A stretch of DNA of 64,000 bases from Kitasatospora sp. NBC_01287 (lineage in GTDB: Bacteria > Actinomycetota > Actinomycetes > Streptomycetales > Streptomycetaceae), in NCBI RefSeq assembly GCF_026340565.1, contig NZ_JAPEPB010000001.1:7414001-7478000 (forward strand). The letters run 5' to 3'. How positions within the stretch are numbered: position 1 is the stretch's first letter; every line of letters begins with the position of its first letter. The translations under genes were made by a program, and so were the position numbers. This document shows, one piece after another, positions 16,474 to 24,611 of this stretch. A model generated the notes under the pieces. It was not told the DNA's origin. It made no database searches and saw nothing but the letters and a program-made list of their open reading frames with translations.

Positions 16474-16848
16474 ATGAGCGACAAGACGAAGCCCGAGATC
16501 GACTTCCCCGGTGGCGAGGCTCCGGCCGAGCTGGTCATCGAGGACCTTGAGGTCGGCACCGGCGCCGAGGCCAAGCCCGGCGCGGTCGTCGAGGTGCACT
16601 ACGTGGGTGTCACCTTCGAGACCGGCGAGGAGTTCGACGCGAGCTGGAACCGCGGTTCGGCCTTCAAGTTCCCGCTCGGCGCCGGCCGCGTCATCAAGGG
16701 CTGGGACGAGGGTGTCGTCGGCATGAAGGTCGGTGGCCGCCGCAAGCTGACCATCCCGGCCCACAAGGCCTACGGCAACCAGTCGCCGACCCCGGCGATC
16801 CCCGCGGGCTCGACCCTGATCTTCGTGGTCGACCTGCTCGGCGTCTGA
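16474..16848 (+). CDS. Single-domain cytosolic FKBP-type prolyl cis-trans isomerase
   Basis: A 124-aa single FKBP domain without a signal or membrane segment. The fold is complete: VVEVHYVGVTFETGEEFDAS, FPLGAGRVIKGWDEGVVGMK, RRKLTIPAHKAYG and STLIFVVDLL. It is of the FK506-binding type and acts in the cytosol. The ATG at 16474 was chosen because GAGAAGAGG precedes it and homologues begin at MSDKTKPEI; an open frame extends to 16366 without coding character. A strong terminator follows. Confidence 0.93.
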   Translation: MSDKTKPEIDFPGGEAPAELVIEDLEVGTGAEAKPGAVVEVHYVGVTFETGEEFDASWNRGSAFKFPLGAGRVIKGWDEGVVGMKVGGRRKLTIPAHKAYGNQSPTPAIPAGSTLIFVVDLLGV

Positions 16849-16883
16849 TGTTCCGTCAGCTCCGCGGAGTCTGACACCCCGTC

Positions 16884-16931
16884 GGCGCCGGTCACGCGCA
16901 CCCCGCTCCTGGCGGGCGCGTGACCGGCGCC
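16884..16931 (+). terminator. Strong hairpin terminator after the FKBP genes
   Basis: A perfect 16-bp stem (16884-16899 and 16916-16931) with a 16-nt loop, 36 bp after the third FKBP gene. Confidence 0.8.
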
Positions 16932-17071
16932 GTCCGTCTGCGGCGGGGGCTTTTCGATCTCGGGTTTCGCCGCAGGTCCCGCACCCGGTACGGTCGGGTC
17001 GCCAGGTCCCAGACGTCGACCCGGCGCCCCGCGCCCGGCGCGGCGGACTGCGGATCACAGAAGGGTCAGCG

Positions 17072-18103
17072 ATGGCGATCGCCAAGGCAGAGCGGCTGAT
17101 GAACCTCGCCCTGTGCCTGATGAACACCCGACGGCCGCTCTCCAAGCGGGAGTTGCGCGAGTCGGTCGAGGCCTATCGCGAGGCCTGGCAGTCCGGCAGC
17201 GAGGACGCCTTCAACCGGATGTTCGAGCGGGACAAGGACGACCTGCGCGAACTCGGCCTGGTGATCGACGTCGACGAGAACACGCTGGACGGCGAGGCTG
17301 GCTACCTGGCCCGCCGGGACCGCAACCGGCTGCCCGAGATCGCGCTGGACGCCGAGGAGGCGGCCGCGCTGAGCCTGGCCGCCAAGGTCTGGCAGCAGGC
17401 CCGGCTCTCCGGCGCGGCGAGCGGCGCGCTGCAGAAGCTGCGCGCGGCCGGCGTGCCGTTCACCGAGGACGCCGCCGAGGGCCGCACCGCCCTGGAGCCC
17501 TACATCCCGGTCCGCGAGGCCGCCTTCGAGCCGCTGCTGCTCGCCGCCCGGGACCGCCGCCCGGTCGCCTTCGACTACCGCAAGGCCGGCGCCGCGGTCA
17601 GTGAGCCGCGCTCGGTGGAGCCCTGGGCGCTGGAGTGCTGGCGCGGCCACTGGTACCTGGCCGGCTGGGACCGCGACCGCTCGGCCGTCCGGGTCTTCCG
17701 GCTGGGTCGGATCACCGGCAAGGTCCGCTCCCGTTCGGCCGCCTTCACCGCCCCGGTGCCCGAGCACGTGGACGTGCGCGCCTACGTGGCCACCTTCGCC
17801 GGCGAGGGCGCCACCGCCTCGGCCACCGTGCGGTTGCGCCGCGGCGCGGGCTTCCCGCTGCGCACCAAGGCGCAGACCGTGCGGCAGCTGGACGAGGAGT
17901 GGGACGAGCTGGAGATCCCCTACGGGCACGGGCTCGGCGCCGATCTGGCCGAGTACGGACCCGACCTGGTGGTGCTGGCGCCCGAGGAACTGCGGGCCGA
18001 TGTCATCGACCGGCTGCGCGCGGTGGCCGGCCTGCCCGCGCGCGGTGCCGCCGCCGACCGGGTCGCCGTTGAGCGAGTCGCTGCTGAGGGAGAACACCGG
18101 TGA
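17072..18103 (+). CDS. pafB: WYL-domain transcriptional regulator PafB
   Basis: A 343-aa protein. The N-terminal winged helix-turn-helix (about 1-65, ERLMNLALCLMNTRRPLSKR) is followed by a WYL domain (about 140-225, containing ALECWRGHWYLAGWDRDR) and a C-terminal WCX-type region. In Mycobacterium the PafB-PafC pair activates DNA-repair genes independently of LexA; the WYL domain is thought to sense damage-derived nucleic acid. Position (after pafA, before pafC and tatA) and the 4-bp overlap with pafC support the assignment. ATG start with AGAAGGG upstream. Confidence 0.93.
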   Translation: MAIAKAERLMNLALCLMNTRRPLSKRELRESVEAYREAWQSGSEDAFNRMFERDKDDLRELGLVIDVDENTLDGEAGYLARRDRNRLPEIALDAEEAAALSLAAKVWQQARLSGAASGALQKLRAAGVPFTEDAAEGRTALEPYIPVREAAFEPLLLAARDRRPVAFDYRKAGAAVSEPRSVEPWALECWRGHWYLAGWDRDRSAVRVFRLGRITGKVRSRSAAFTAPVPEHVDVRAYVATFAGEGATASATVRLRRGAGFPLRTKAQTVRQLDEEWDELEIPYGHGLGADLAEYGPDLVVLAPEELRADVIDRLRAVAGLPARGAAADRVAVERVAAEGEHR

Positions 18104-19053
18104 GCAACGCCATCGACCAGACCCGGCGGATGCTCTCGCTGGTCACCTACCTGCGCGAGCGCCCCGGCGCCGAGGTCGCCGAGGTGGCGCGGGCCTTCGG
18201 GATCACCGAGCGCGAGCTGATCGCCGACCTGAACGTGCTGCCGATGTGCGGCACGAGCTTCCGCGGTGGCGATCTGCTGGACATCGACACCGACGGCGAG
18301 CGGATCTGGTGGCACAACGTCGACGACGTGGCCCAGCCGCTGCGGCTGGCCGCCGACGAGGCCACCGCGCTGCTGGTGGCCGCCCGGGCGGTGGCCTCAC
18401 TGCCCGGCCTGCGCGAGCGGGACCGGCAGGCGCTCACCCGGGCCGTCGTGAAGATCGAGAACGCGGCGGGGGAGAGTGCTGAGGGCAGCGCCCGGGTCGG
18501 GGTGACCTTCGAGGCCGAGGGCCAGGTCTTCGCCGACATCGACCGCGCGCTCAGCGAGGGCCGGCGGATCTGGCTGCGCTACTACTCGCACGGGCGCGGC
18601 GGCATGAGCGAGCGTGAGGTGGACCCGATCCGGCTGCTGACCGAGGGCCACACCTACCTGGACGGCTGGTGCCGCACCTCGGAGGACCGCCGTCTCTTCC
18701 GGTTGGACCGGGTGGCCGAGATCAAGGTGCTGGACGAGCCGGCCGATCCGCCCCGGCTGGAGCCGCGCGACCTCTCCCAGGGCCTGGTCACCCCGGGCGC
18801 CGACGATCCCGAGGTGGTGGTCGAGGTCGGCCCCGCCGGGCGCTGGGTGGCCGAGTACTACACGCACGACCTGGCCGAGGAGCTGCCCGACGGCGGCCTG
18901 CGGATCACCCTGCGCAGCTCCGACCCCTCGGGCCTGCGCACCCTGGCGCTGCGGCTGGGCCGGGACGGACGGATCGTGGCGCCCGCGCCGCTGGCCGAGC
19001 AGGCCAGGGCGGCGGCGCTGGCGGCCCTGGCCGGCTACCCGGAGCAGCCGTGA
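18100..19053 (+). CDS. pafC: WYL-domain transcriptional regulator PafC
   Basis: A 317-aa partner of PafB. Winged helix-turn-helix at about 1-60 (RRMLSLVTYLRERPGAEVAE), WYL domain at about 145-215 (IWLRYYSHGRGG, TYLDGWCRTSEDRRLFRLDR) and a WCX-like C-terminus. The GTG start overlaps the pafB TGA by 4 bp, consistent with heterodimer assembly from one mRNA. A further 4-bp overlap links it to the next small gene. Confidence 0.93.
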   Translation: MSNAIDQTRRMLSLVTYLRERPGAEVAEVARAFGITERELIADLNVLPMCGTSFRGGDLLDIDTDGERIWWHNVDDVAQPLRLAADEATALLVAARAVASLPGLRERDRQALTRAVVKIENAAGESAEGSARVGVTFEAEGQVFADIDRALSEGRRIWLRYYSHGRGGMSEREVDPIRLLTEGHTYLDGWCRTSEDRRLFRLDRVAEIKVLDEPADPPRLEPRDLSQGLVTPGADDPEVVVEVGPAGRWVAEYYTHDLAEELPDGGLRITLRSSDPSGLRTLALRLGRDGRIVAPAPLAEQARAAALAALAGYPEQP

Positions 19054-19295
19054 CCACGGACGCCCAGGGCGGCACCAGATTCAAGGTCTACTGCTCGCAG
19101 TGCCGGGAGAAGGTGGAGCTGGCCGCCGCCGAGTTCCGGCTGGCGCTCGGGCGCACCAAGGAGCGCACCTTCTACAGTTTCACCTGCCCCGCTTGCGGGG
19201 CGGCGGTGCGCAAGCCGGCCGGGGAGAAGATCGTCGAGGCGCTGACCGGCGCGGGCGTCTCCACCATCCGCCTGCTCCAGGTGGTGGAGGGATGA
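19050..19295 (+). CDS. Small zinc-ribbon protein co-transcribed with pafBC
   Basis: An 81-aa protein with two CxxC pairs, FKVYCSQCREK and FTCPACGAAV, separated by about 31 residues, the spacing of a zinc ribbon. The rest is helical and charged. Its GTG overlaps the pafC stop by 4 bp and its own stop overlaps the next start by 4 bp, so it belongs to one tightly packed operon. Function is not known; nucleic-acid or protein binding is the usual role of such ribbons. The gene is often missed because it lies inside a longer open frame that starts within pafC. Confidence 0.75.
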   Translation: MTTDAQGGTRFKVYCSQCREKVELAAAEFRLALGRTKERTFYSFTCPACGAAVRKPAGEKIVEALTGAGVSTIRLLQVVEG

Positions 19296-19471
19296 CCGCG
19301 ACCTGGCTGCTGATGGCGGCGGTGGGGCTGGCCACCGCCGGTCTGGTGGTGCTCGGGGTGCTGGGGTTGCGGCTCTGGCTGGACGTCCGGGGGCTGGCCG
19401 CGCAGGTGGACGGGGCGGCGCGGGCGCTGGCCGGGGCCGCCGAGGAGCTGGGCGAGAGCGTGCGGGGCTGA
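19292..19471 (+). CDS. Tiny single-pass membrane protein
   Basis: A 59-aa protein with one membrane helix (LLMAAVGLATAGLVVLGVLG, about residues 6-25) and a short amphipathic Ala/Glu-rich tail. The ATG overlaps the TGA of the zinc-ribbon gene (ATGA). It is the last gene of the pafBC operon before about 270 bp of spacer and tatA. No family is recognised. The tail looks like a short coiled coil, so an anchor or partner role is possible. Confidence 0.65.
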   Translation: MTATWLLMAAVGLATAGLVVLGVLGLRLWLDVRGLAAQVDGAARALAGAAEELGESVRG

Positions 19472-19742
19472 GGCCGGAGCCGGGGTGGGGGCCGGGTGAG
19501 GGCCGAAGCGGTGGCGGGGGGTGGTGGCGGGGGGTGGTGGCCGACAGCCATCGGACGTATCTCCCCGAGGAGCCCAATCTTCACCCGCCCGTGTACCCGG
19601 GGGTCTCCTGAGGTTCCGGCGCGCGGGTTAGGCTCTCCCGGTGGCCCAAGTGCATCCGGCGGGCCGCAGAGCGTCCCGTCCATCCGCGGCCGGGGTCCCG
19701 CGTGGATCCAGGGCGCCGCGCCGAGTCAGAAGGTAGTCGTCC

Positions 19743-20015
19743 ATGGGCAGGATCCTGGCGTTCCTGATCATCATCGTGATGGCGGCGGTCTTCTTCGGCG
19801 GCAAGCGCCTGCCCGACCTGGCCCGTGCGGTGGGACGCTCGCTGCGGATCCTGAAGAGCGAGACCACGGCACTGCGGGACGAGTTCGCCAAGGAGGCGAA
19901 GGAGCCGGTCGAGCCGCCCGCGGTGAGCGACTCCGGTCTGACCATCAAGGCCGCACCCGGTGGGGCCCCCGCCGCGCGGCCGTCCGCCGAGCAGCGGACC
20001 GGCCGCACGCGCTGA
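19743..20015 (+). CDS. tatA: Sec-independent protein translocase subunit TatA
   Basis: A 90-aa pore-forming Tat component. An N-terminal membrane helix (about 4-20) is followed by the hinge and amphipathic helix FFGGKRLPDLARAVGRSL (about 18-35), the family signature. The C-terminus is a disordered Pro/Ala-rich tail. It multimerises with TatC to export folded twin-arginine proteins. ATG start, 5' of tatC by 67 bp; pafBC-tatA-tatC is the order also seen in Mycobacterium. Confidence 0.95.
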   Translation: MGRILAFLIIIVMAAVFFGGKRLPDLARAVGRSLRILKSETTALRDEFAKEAKEPVEPPAVSDSGLTIKAAPGGAPAARPSAEQRTGRTR

Positions 20016-20082
20016 GCGTCCGGCCGGTCCACTCCGTGGCCGCCGCCCGGCGGGTCACGACGCACGACTTCAAGGACCGGGG

Positions 20083-21042
20083 TTGAGCAAGTCTTCCAAG
20101 GCGCCCAAGAACGACGACGGACGGATGTCCCTCGGCGATCACCTGCGCGAACTGCGGAACCGACTGGTCAAGTCGGTGCTGGCGATCGTGCTGTGCATGA
20201 TCGCGGCGGCGTTCTTCAAGGACCAGCTGCTGCACTTCCTGATGAAGCCGCTGCCGGCCTGCCTGCCCGGCGGCCAGGCCCCGCCGGGGGTGAAGCACTG
20301 CGCCCAGGTGGTGGTGATCGGTGTCACCCAGCCGTTCAACCTGACCCTGAAGGTCTGCCTGCTGGCCGGCCTGGTGGCCTCCGTCCCGATCTGGCTCTAC
20401 CAGGCGTGGGCGTTCATCTCGCCGGGCCTGCACAAGCACGAGCGGCGCTACTCGCTGGCCTTCCTCGGCCTGGGCACGCCGCTCTTCCTGGGCGGCGTCA
20501 CCTGCGCCTTCCTGCTGCTGCCGACCACCCTGGAGGTGCTGGGCTCCTTCACCCCGATAGGGGCGCAGCAGATGCTGCCGGTGGACAACTACCTGAACAT
20601 CGCCACCCGGATGCTGCTGGTCTTCGGCCTGGCCTTCGAGTTCCCGCTGCTGCTGGTGATGCTGAACATCGGCGGGGTGCTCACCGGCAAGCGGATGCGC
20701 GGCTGGTGGCGCGGCATGGTGATGGCGATCACCGTCTTCGCGGCGGTCGCCACGCCGAGCGCCGACCCGGTCAGCATGCTGGCGCTGGCCTCACCGATCT
20801 GGGTCCTGTACTTCATGGCGGTCGGCTTCGCGCTGCTCAACGACCGCCGCAGGCGCCGTCGCAACCCCGACGCAGACCTGTCGGACGAGGAGGCCTCGCA
20901 CCTGGACCTCTCGGTGACCGCGGTCGACGGGGCCGAGTCGGTGGCCGCCTCGGCCCCGGCGGTGGCCTCGCCCACCCCGCTCGCCTCGGTCCCCGCCGCC
21001 CGGGGTGAGCAGGCGGACCAGGTGGACGACGACATCACCTGA
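20083..21042 (+). CDS. tatC: Sec-independent protein translocase subunit TatC
   Basis: A 319-aa receptor for twin-arginine signal peptides with six membrane helices between about residues 25 and 260. Hallmarks are RMSLGDHLRELRNRLVKSVL at the N-terminus, SVPIWLYQAWAFISPGL, and LAFEFPLLLVML. The C-terminal 60 residues are cytosolic and disordered. The TTG start was chosen because AAGGA lies 7 nt upstream and the N-terminus then matches homologues; the open frame upstream of it is not coding. In other actinobacteria helY follows directly; here unrelated genes do. Confidence 0.95.
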   Translation: MSKSSKAPKNDDGRMSLGDHLRELRNRLVKSVLAIVLCMIAAAFFKDQLLHFLMKPLPACLPGGQAPPGVKHCAQVVVIGVTQPFNLTLKVCLLAGLVASVPIWLYQAWAFISPGLHKHERRYSLAFLGLGTPLFLGGVTCAFLLLPTTLEVLGSFTPIGAQQMLPVDNYLNIATRMLLVFGLAFEFPLLLVMLNIGGVLTGKRMRGWWRGMVMAITVFAAVATPSADPVSMLALASPIWVLYFMAVGFALLNDRRRRRRNPDADLSDEEASHLDLSVTAVDGAESVAASAPAVASPTPLASVPAARGEQADQVDDDIT

Positions 21043-21050
21043 TGCCCGGG

Positions 21051-21150
21051 TGGCTCGGTCGGCCGGGTCGCCTCGGGCGTCCAGGTCGACCAGGTCGCCC
21101 CGATCAGGTGGACCGTCCCGATCAGGTGGGCCGTCCCGATCATGCCGGTG
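21051..21150 (+). repeat. 9-bp-period and 18-bp repeats after tatC
   Basis: Right after tatC the spacer is a degenerate 9-bp array (units such as GGCTCGGTC, GTCCAGGTC, GACCAGGTC), passing into two and a half 18-bp units CCCGATCAGGTGGACCGT. No coding signal is seen in it. It lies at the junction between conserved and accessory DNA. Confidence 0.7.
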
Positions 21151-21219
21151 CCCCGGTCCGCGCACGTGGACCGGGGCACCGGTGCGTCGGGGGGCTGGGT
21201 AGGGACCGCCGTGAGTTGC

Positions 21220-21250
21220 TTGGCACCGCCTCGGCAATGTGACATATTAC
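21220..21250 (+). promoter_or_regulatory. Promoter and putative GntR operator of the hydroxyproline island (site A)
   Basis: TTGGCA (21220-21225), a 17-nt spacer and CATATT (21243-21248) suit a promoter whose start would fall on the GTG at 21255, giving a leaderless mRNA. The 12-mer GTGACATATTAC (21239-21250) overlaps the -10. Near-identical 12-mers occur at two other promoters of the island (24578-24589 and 30266-30277). Confidence 0.6.
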
Positions 21251-21254
21251 TGAC

Positions 21255-22406
21255 GTGCTCACGAACCCTTCCCACGACGTCGTGGTGATCGGTGCCGGCG
21301 TCGTCGGCGCCGCCTGCGCGTACTACGCGGCCCGAGCCGGGCTGACCGTCGCCGTGGTCGACCGCGGCCCGGTGGCCGGCGGCACCACCGGCGCGGGGGA
21401 GGGCAACCTGCTGCTCTCCGACAAGGCGCCCGGACCCGAGCTCGAACTCGCCCGGCTCTCCGCGCGGCTCTGGCACGAGCTGGCCGCGGAGCTGCCCACG
21501 GCGATCGAGTACGAGGCCAAGGGCGGCCTGGTGGTGGCCGCCGAGCCGGCCGGGCAGCAGGCGCTGCGGGCCTTCGCCGCCGAGCAGACGGCGGCCGGGG
21601 TGATCGCCCACGAGGTGGCCGCCGACCAGCTCGCCCAGTACGAGCCGCACCTGGCGCCCGGGCTGGCGGGCGGCTTCCACTACCCCCAGGACTCCCAGGT
21701 GCAGCCGGCGCTGGCCGCGGCCCACCTGCTGCGTGCCGCCCGCCGAGCCGGTGCCGAGCTCCACCTCGGCGAACGGGTCACCGCTGTGCTCACCGGCGCT
21801 GACGGCGCGGTGCGCGGCCTGCGCACCACCCGGCGCACCATCGCGGCCGGCGCCGTGGTCAACGCGGCCGGCACCTGGGGCGGGGAGATCGCCGAGCTGG
21901 CCGGCACGCACCTGCCGGTGCTGCCCCGACGCGGCTTCGTGCTGGTCACCGAGCCGCTGCCGCGCCTGGTGCGGCACAAGGTCTACGCCGCCGACTACGT
22001 GGCGGACGTGGCCAGCGGCTCGGCCGCGCTGCAGAGTTCGGGCGTGGTGGAGGGCACGCCCGCCGGGCCGGTGCTGATCGGCGCGACCCGGGAGCGGGTC
22101 GGCTTCGAGCGCGCCGTCTCCACCGAGGCGCTGCGCCGGCTGGCGGCACAGGCGGCGGCGCTCTTCCCGGTGCTGGCGGGGGTCCAGGTGCTGCGGGCCT
22201 ACCGCGGCTTCCGCCCCTACCTGCCGGACCACCTGCCCGCGATCGGCGCCGACCCGCGGGTGCCCGGGCTCTACCAGGCCTGCGGCCACGAGGGTGCTGG
22301 CATCGGGCTGGCCCCGGCGACCGGGATGCTGATCGCCGGACAGCTGACCGGCACGGCGCTGCCGCTCGACCTCGAACCGTTCCGGCCTGAGCGCTTCGAG
22401 ACCTGA
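21255..22406 (+). CDS. FAD-dependent D-amino acid/hydroxyproline dehydrogenase, catalytic subunit
   Basis: A 383-aa DAO-family oxidoreductase. The N-terminal Rossmann motif VVIGAGVVGAACAYYAARAG binds FAD; the C-terminus has the family motif GIGLAPATGMLIA. With the two genes that follow (2Fe-2S protein and NAD/FAD protein) it matches the catalytic subunit of the heteromeric D-hydroxyproline dehydrogenase known from Pseudomonas aeruginosa. That enzyme oxidises cis-4-hydroxy-D-proline to a pyrroline-hydroxycarboxylate. The island also encodes an epimerase and the downstream enzymes, which supports this substrate. Glycine/sarcosine-type oxidation is the alternative. The gene ends inside a 16-bp stop-spanning repeat. 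Confidence 0.8.
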   Translation: MLTNPSHDVVVIGAGVVGAACAYYAARAGLTVAVVDRGPVAGGTTGAGEGNLLLSDKAPGPELELARLSARLWHELAAELPTAIEYEAKGGLVVAAEPAGQQALRAFAAEQTAAGVIAHEVAADQLAQYEPHLAPGLAGGFHYPQDSQVQPALAAAHLLRAARRAGAELHLGERVTAVLTGADGAVRGLRTTRRTIAAGAVVNAAGTWGGEIAELAGTHLPVLPRRGFVLVTEPLPRLVRHKVYAADYVADVASGSAALQSSGVVEGTPAGPVLIGATRERVGFERAVSTEALRRLAAQAAALFPVLAGVQVLRAYRGFRPYLPDHLPAIGADPRVPGLYQACGHEGAGIGLAPATGMLIAGQLTGTALPLDLEPFRPERFET

Positions 22407-22468
22407 GCGCTTCGAGACCTGAGCGTTTCGAGACCTGAGCGTTTCGAGACCTGAGCGCTTCGGGACGT
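22389..22468 (+). repeat. 16-bp tandem repeat spanning the dehydrogenase stop codon
   Basis: Five copies of GAGCGCTTCGAGACCT start in the last six codons and continue 62 bp past the TGA. Each junction recreates TGA, and since 16 is not a multiple of three the stops fall in successive frames. Confidence 0.95.
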
Positions 22469-22558
22469 GAGGGCCTGCCGCCTGCCGCCTGCCGCCCGTC
22501 CGCCCGCCCCGCCCCGCCCCGCCCTGTCCCCGTCCCCCGCGCAGAATGGACCCCACCC

Positions 22559-22873
22559 ATGCGCCGTACTCCGTCCTCCCTGGCCGCGGCCGACCCCGGA
22601 CCGGCCCACAGCATCGAGTTCGACGGCCGCCCGATCCCGGCGCTGCCCGGGCAGAGCATCGCCGCCGCGCTCTGGGCGCAGGGCATCCTGGCCTGGCGCA
22701 CCACCCGGGTGACGGGTCGGCCGCGCGGGGCGTTCTGCGGGATCGGCGCCTGCTTCGACTGCCTGGCCACCGTCGACGGGCAGCCCAACCGGCGCACCTG
22801 CCTGCTGCCGGCCGCACCCGGCACCGTCGTCACCACCCAGGAGGGCCACGGCCGTGCCGACCTCGCCTGCTGA
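22559..22873 (+). CDS. 2Fe-2S ferredoxin-like subunit of the dehydrogenase
   Basis: A 104-aa protein of the HcnA/SoxD-like family. The plant-type 2Fe-2S ligands are in FCGIGACFDCLATVDGQ (C-x4-C-x2-C) followed by a fourth Cys in PNRRTC. It would pass electrons between the FAD subunits. The downstream gene begins inside it (20-bp overlap), so the two are translationally coupled. The 152-bp gap to the upstream gene is filled by repeats and a C-rich stretch. No good ribosome-binding site is seen before the ATG. Confidence 0.82.
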   Translation: MRRTPSSLAAADPGPAHSIEFDGRPIPALPGQSIAAALWAQGILAWRTTRVTGRPRGAFCGIGACFDCLATVDGQPNRRTCLLPAAPGTVVTTQEGHGRADLAC

Positions 22874-24416
22874 GCAGTCCTTCGGCGCCGAGCGGCGCGG
22901 TGGCCACGACCGGAGTGGCGGTGCCGACCGGCCCTACGACCTCGCCGTGGTCGGCGCCGGCCCCGCCGGGCTGGCCGGCGCGGTGGCCGCCGCCGACCGG
23001 GGCCTGCGCTGCGTGCTGCTGGACGCGGGCGCCCGTCCCGGTGGTCAGTACTACCGCCATCCGGACCCCGCGCTGCGCGCCGCCCGCCCCGACCGGCTGC
23101 ACCACCACTGGTCCACCTTCACCGAGCTCGCGGACCGCTTGGCCGAGCACCGCGCGGCCGGCCGGATCGAGCTGCGCTCCGACCACCATGTCTTCCTGCT
23201 GGAGGCCGGCCGGCCCTGGCACCTGCACGCGACCAGTGCCGACCGCGCCACCCGGCTGCGGGCGAGCGCCGTGCTGCTCGCCACCGGCGCCTACGAGCGC
23301 CAGCTGCCGTTCCCCGGCTGGACCCTGCCGGGCGTGGTGACCGCGGGCGGTGCGCAGGCGATGCTCAAGGCGGGCCTGGTGCTGCCCGGGCGCCGGATCG
23401 TGGTGGCGGGCAGCGGTCCGCTGCTGCTGGCCGCGGCCGCCTCGTTGACCGCCGCCGGGGCCCGGGTACCGGCCGTCGTCGAGGCCGGGGACTACCTCGG
23501 CTACGCCCGCCGCCCCGGCGTGCTCGCGGCGGTGCCCGGCAAGCTCGGTGAGGGCGCGGTGCACGGTGTCGCGCTGGCCCGGCACGCGGTGCGGCTGCGC
23601 CGCTCCAGCGCCGTCGTCGAGGCGCACGGCGAGGACCGGGTGACGGCCGTGACGGTGGCCCGGTTGGACCGCGAGTGGCGGCCGCTGCCCGGCACCGAGC
23701 GGCGGATCGACTGCGACGCGCTCGCCGTCGGCCATGGCCTGGTGCCGCAACTGGAACTGGCGACCGAGCTGGGCGCCGCGACCCGGACCGTTCCGGACGG
23801 CACCCTGGCGCTGCGGGTCGACGCCCGCCAGCGCACCACCGTGCCCGGGCTCTGGGCGGCCGGTGAGACCTGCGGCGTCGGGGGCGCGGAGTTGGCGCTG
23901 GCGGAGGGGGAACTCGCGGCGCTGGCGATCGCCGGTGCCGCCCCGCCCGCCGCGCTGCTGGCCCGGCGCCGGAGGCTGCGTGGATTCGCCGAGCTGATGG
24001 CCGGCGCCCACCGACCCGGTCCCGGCTGGCCCGGCTGGCTGCGCCCGGACACCGAGGTCTGCCGCTGCGAGGAGGTGCCGCTGGCGCGGATCACCGAGGC
24101 CGTCGAGGAACTGGGCGCCACCGACGCACGCACCGTCAAGCTGCTCACCAGGGCCGGGATGGGCTGGTGCCAGGGGCGGATGTGCGGTCCGGCGGTGGCC
24201 TGCCTGGCCAAGGGCGCCGGGCCTGCCGGGCGTGCCGGGGCGGTCGAGCCGGCTCCGGACCGCCGCCCGCTCTCCTGTCCGGTGCCGCTGGGCGAGCTGG
24301 CGCAGCTGCCGCCGAGTACTGACGCGGACGCGGACGCGGGCGCTGATGTCGACGTTGACGTCCACGTCGTGGGTGCGGGCCAGAGCGAGGGGCAGGGCGA
24401 GGACGACCCGCGCTGA
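22854..24416 (+). CDS. NAD(P)/FAD-binding subunit with C-terminal BFD-like 2Fe-2S domain
   Basis: A 520-aa flavoprotein. The first FAD motif is LAVVGAGPAGLAGAVAAADRG (about 25-45), a second dinucleotide fold starts near IVVAGSGPLLLAAAAS (about 182), and the C-terminal module has VCRCEEVPLARI and GMGWCQGRMCGPA, the Cys layout of BFD-type [2Fe-2S] domains. It resembles HcnB and the corresponding subunit of heteromeric D-hydroxyproline dehydrogenase. The last 50 residues are Pro- then Asp-rich (encoded by GCGGAC-type 6-bp repeats) and probably dispensable. The GTG start overlaps the ferredoxin gene. Confidence 0.82.
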   Translation: MPTSPAEQSFGAERRGGHDRSGGADRPYDLAVVGAGPAGLAGAVAAADRGLRCVLLDAGARPGGQYYRHPDPALRAARPDRLHHHWSTFTELADRLAEHRAAGRIELRSDHHVFLLEAGRPWHLHATSADRATRLRASAVLLATGAYERQLPFPGWTLPGVVTAGGAQAMLKAGLVLPGRRIVVAGSGPLLLAAAASLTAAGARVPAVVEAGDYLGYARRPGVLAAVPGKLGEGAVHGVALARHAVRLRRSSAVVEAHGEDRVTAVTVARLDREWRPLPGTERRIDCDALAVGHGLVPQLELATELGAATRTVPDGTLALRVDARQRTTVPGLWAAGETCGVGGAELALAEGELAALAIAGAAPPAALLARRRRLRGFAELMAGAHRPGPGWPGWLRPDTEVCRCEEVPLARITEAVEELGATDARTVKLLTRAGMGWCQGRMCGPAVACLAKGAGPAGRAGAVEPAPDRRPLSCPVPLGELAQLPPSTDADADAGADVDVDVHVVGAGQSEGQGEDDPR

Positions 24417-24554
24417 GGGCCGTCCGGCGATGGGACGTCCGGCGATGGGACGTCCGGCGTTGCCCTGCTCGTCCGGGCAGCGCAACGCCCGGCTTGGCAG
24501 TGCCGGCGTCCGCACCGGTGAGCTGAGCGATCGTCAGTCATGCGGTGCGCCCTC

Positions 24555-24589
24555 TTGCGCCGTTCAGTCGACTCTTTATAAAATGTCAC
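24555..24589 (+). promoter_or_regulatory. Promoter and putative GntR operator of the deaminase gene (site B)
   Basis: TTGCGC (24555-24560), a 16-nt spacer and TATAAA (24577-24582) form a clear promoter. On the minus strand 24589-24578 reads GTGACATTTTAT, the same 12-mer family as sites A and C, overlapping the -10. Confidence 0.6.
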
Positions 24590-24611
24590 ACCTCACCAAG
24601 GAGATATGCTC

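Noticed and set aside
21043..21254. Attachment site or tRNA gene at the left edge of the inserted region
   Set aside because: No tRNA-like cloverleaf, integrase or direct-repeat att pair was found; only minisatellite repeats are present.
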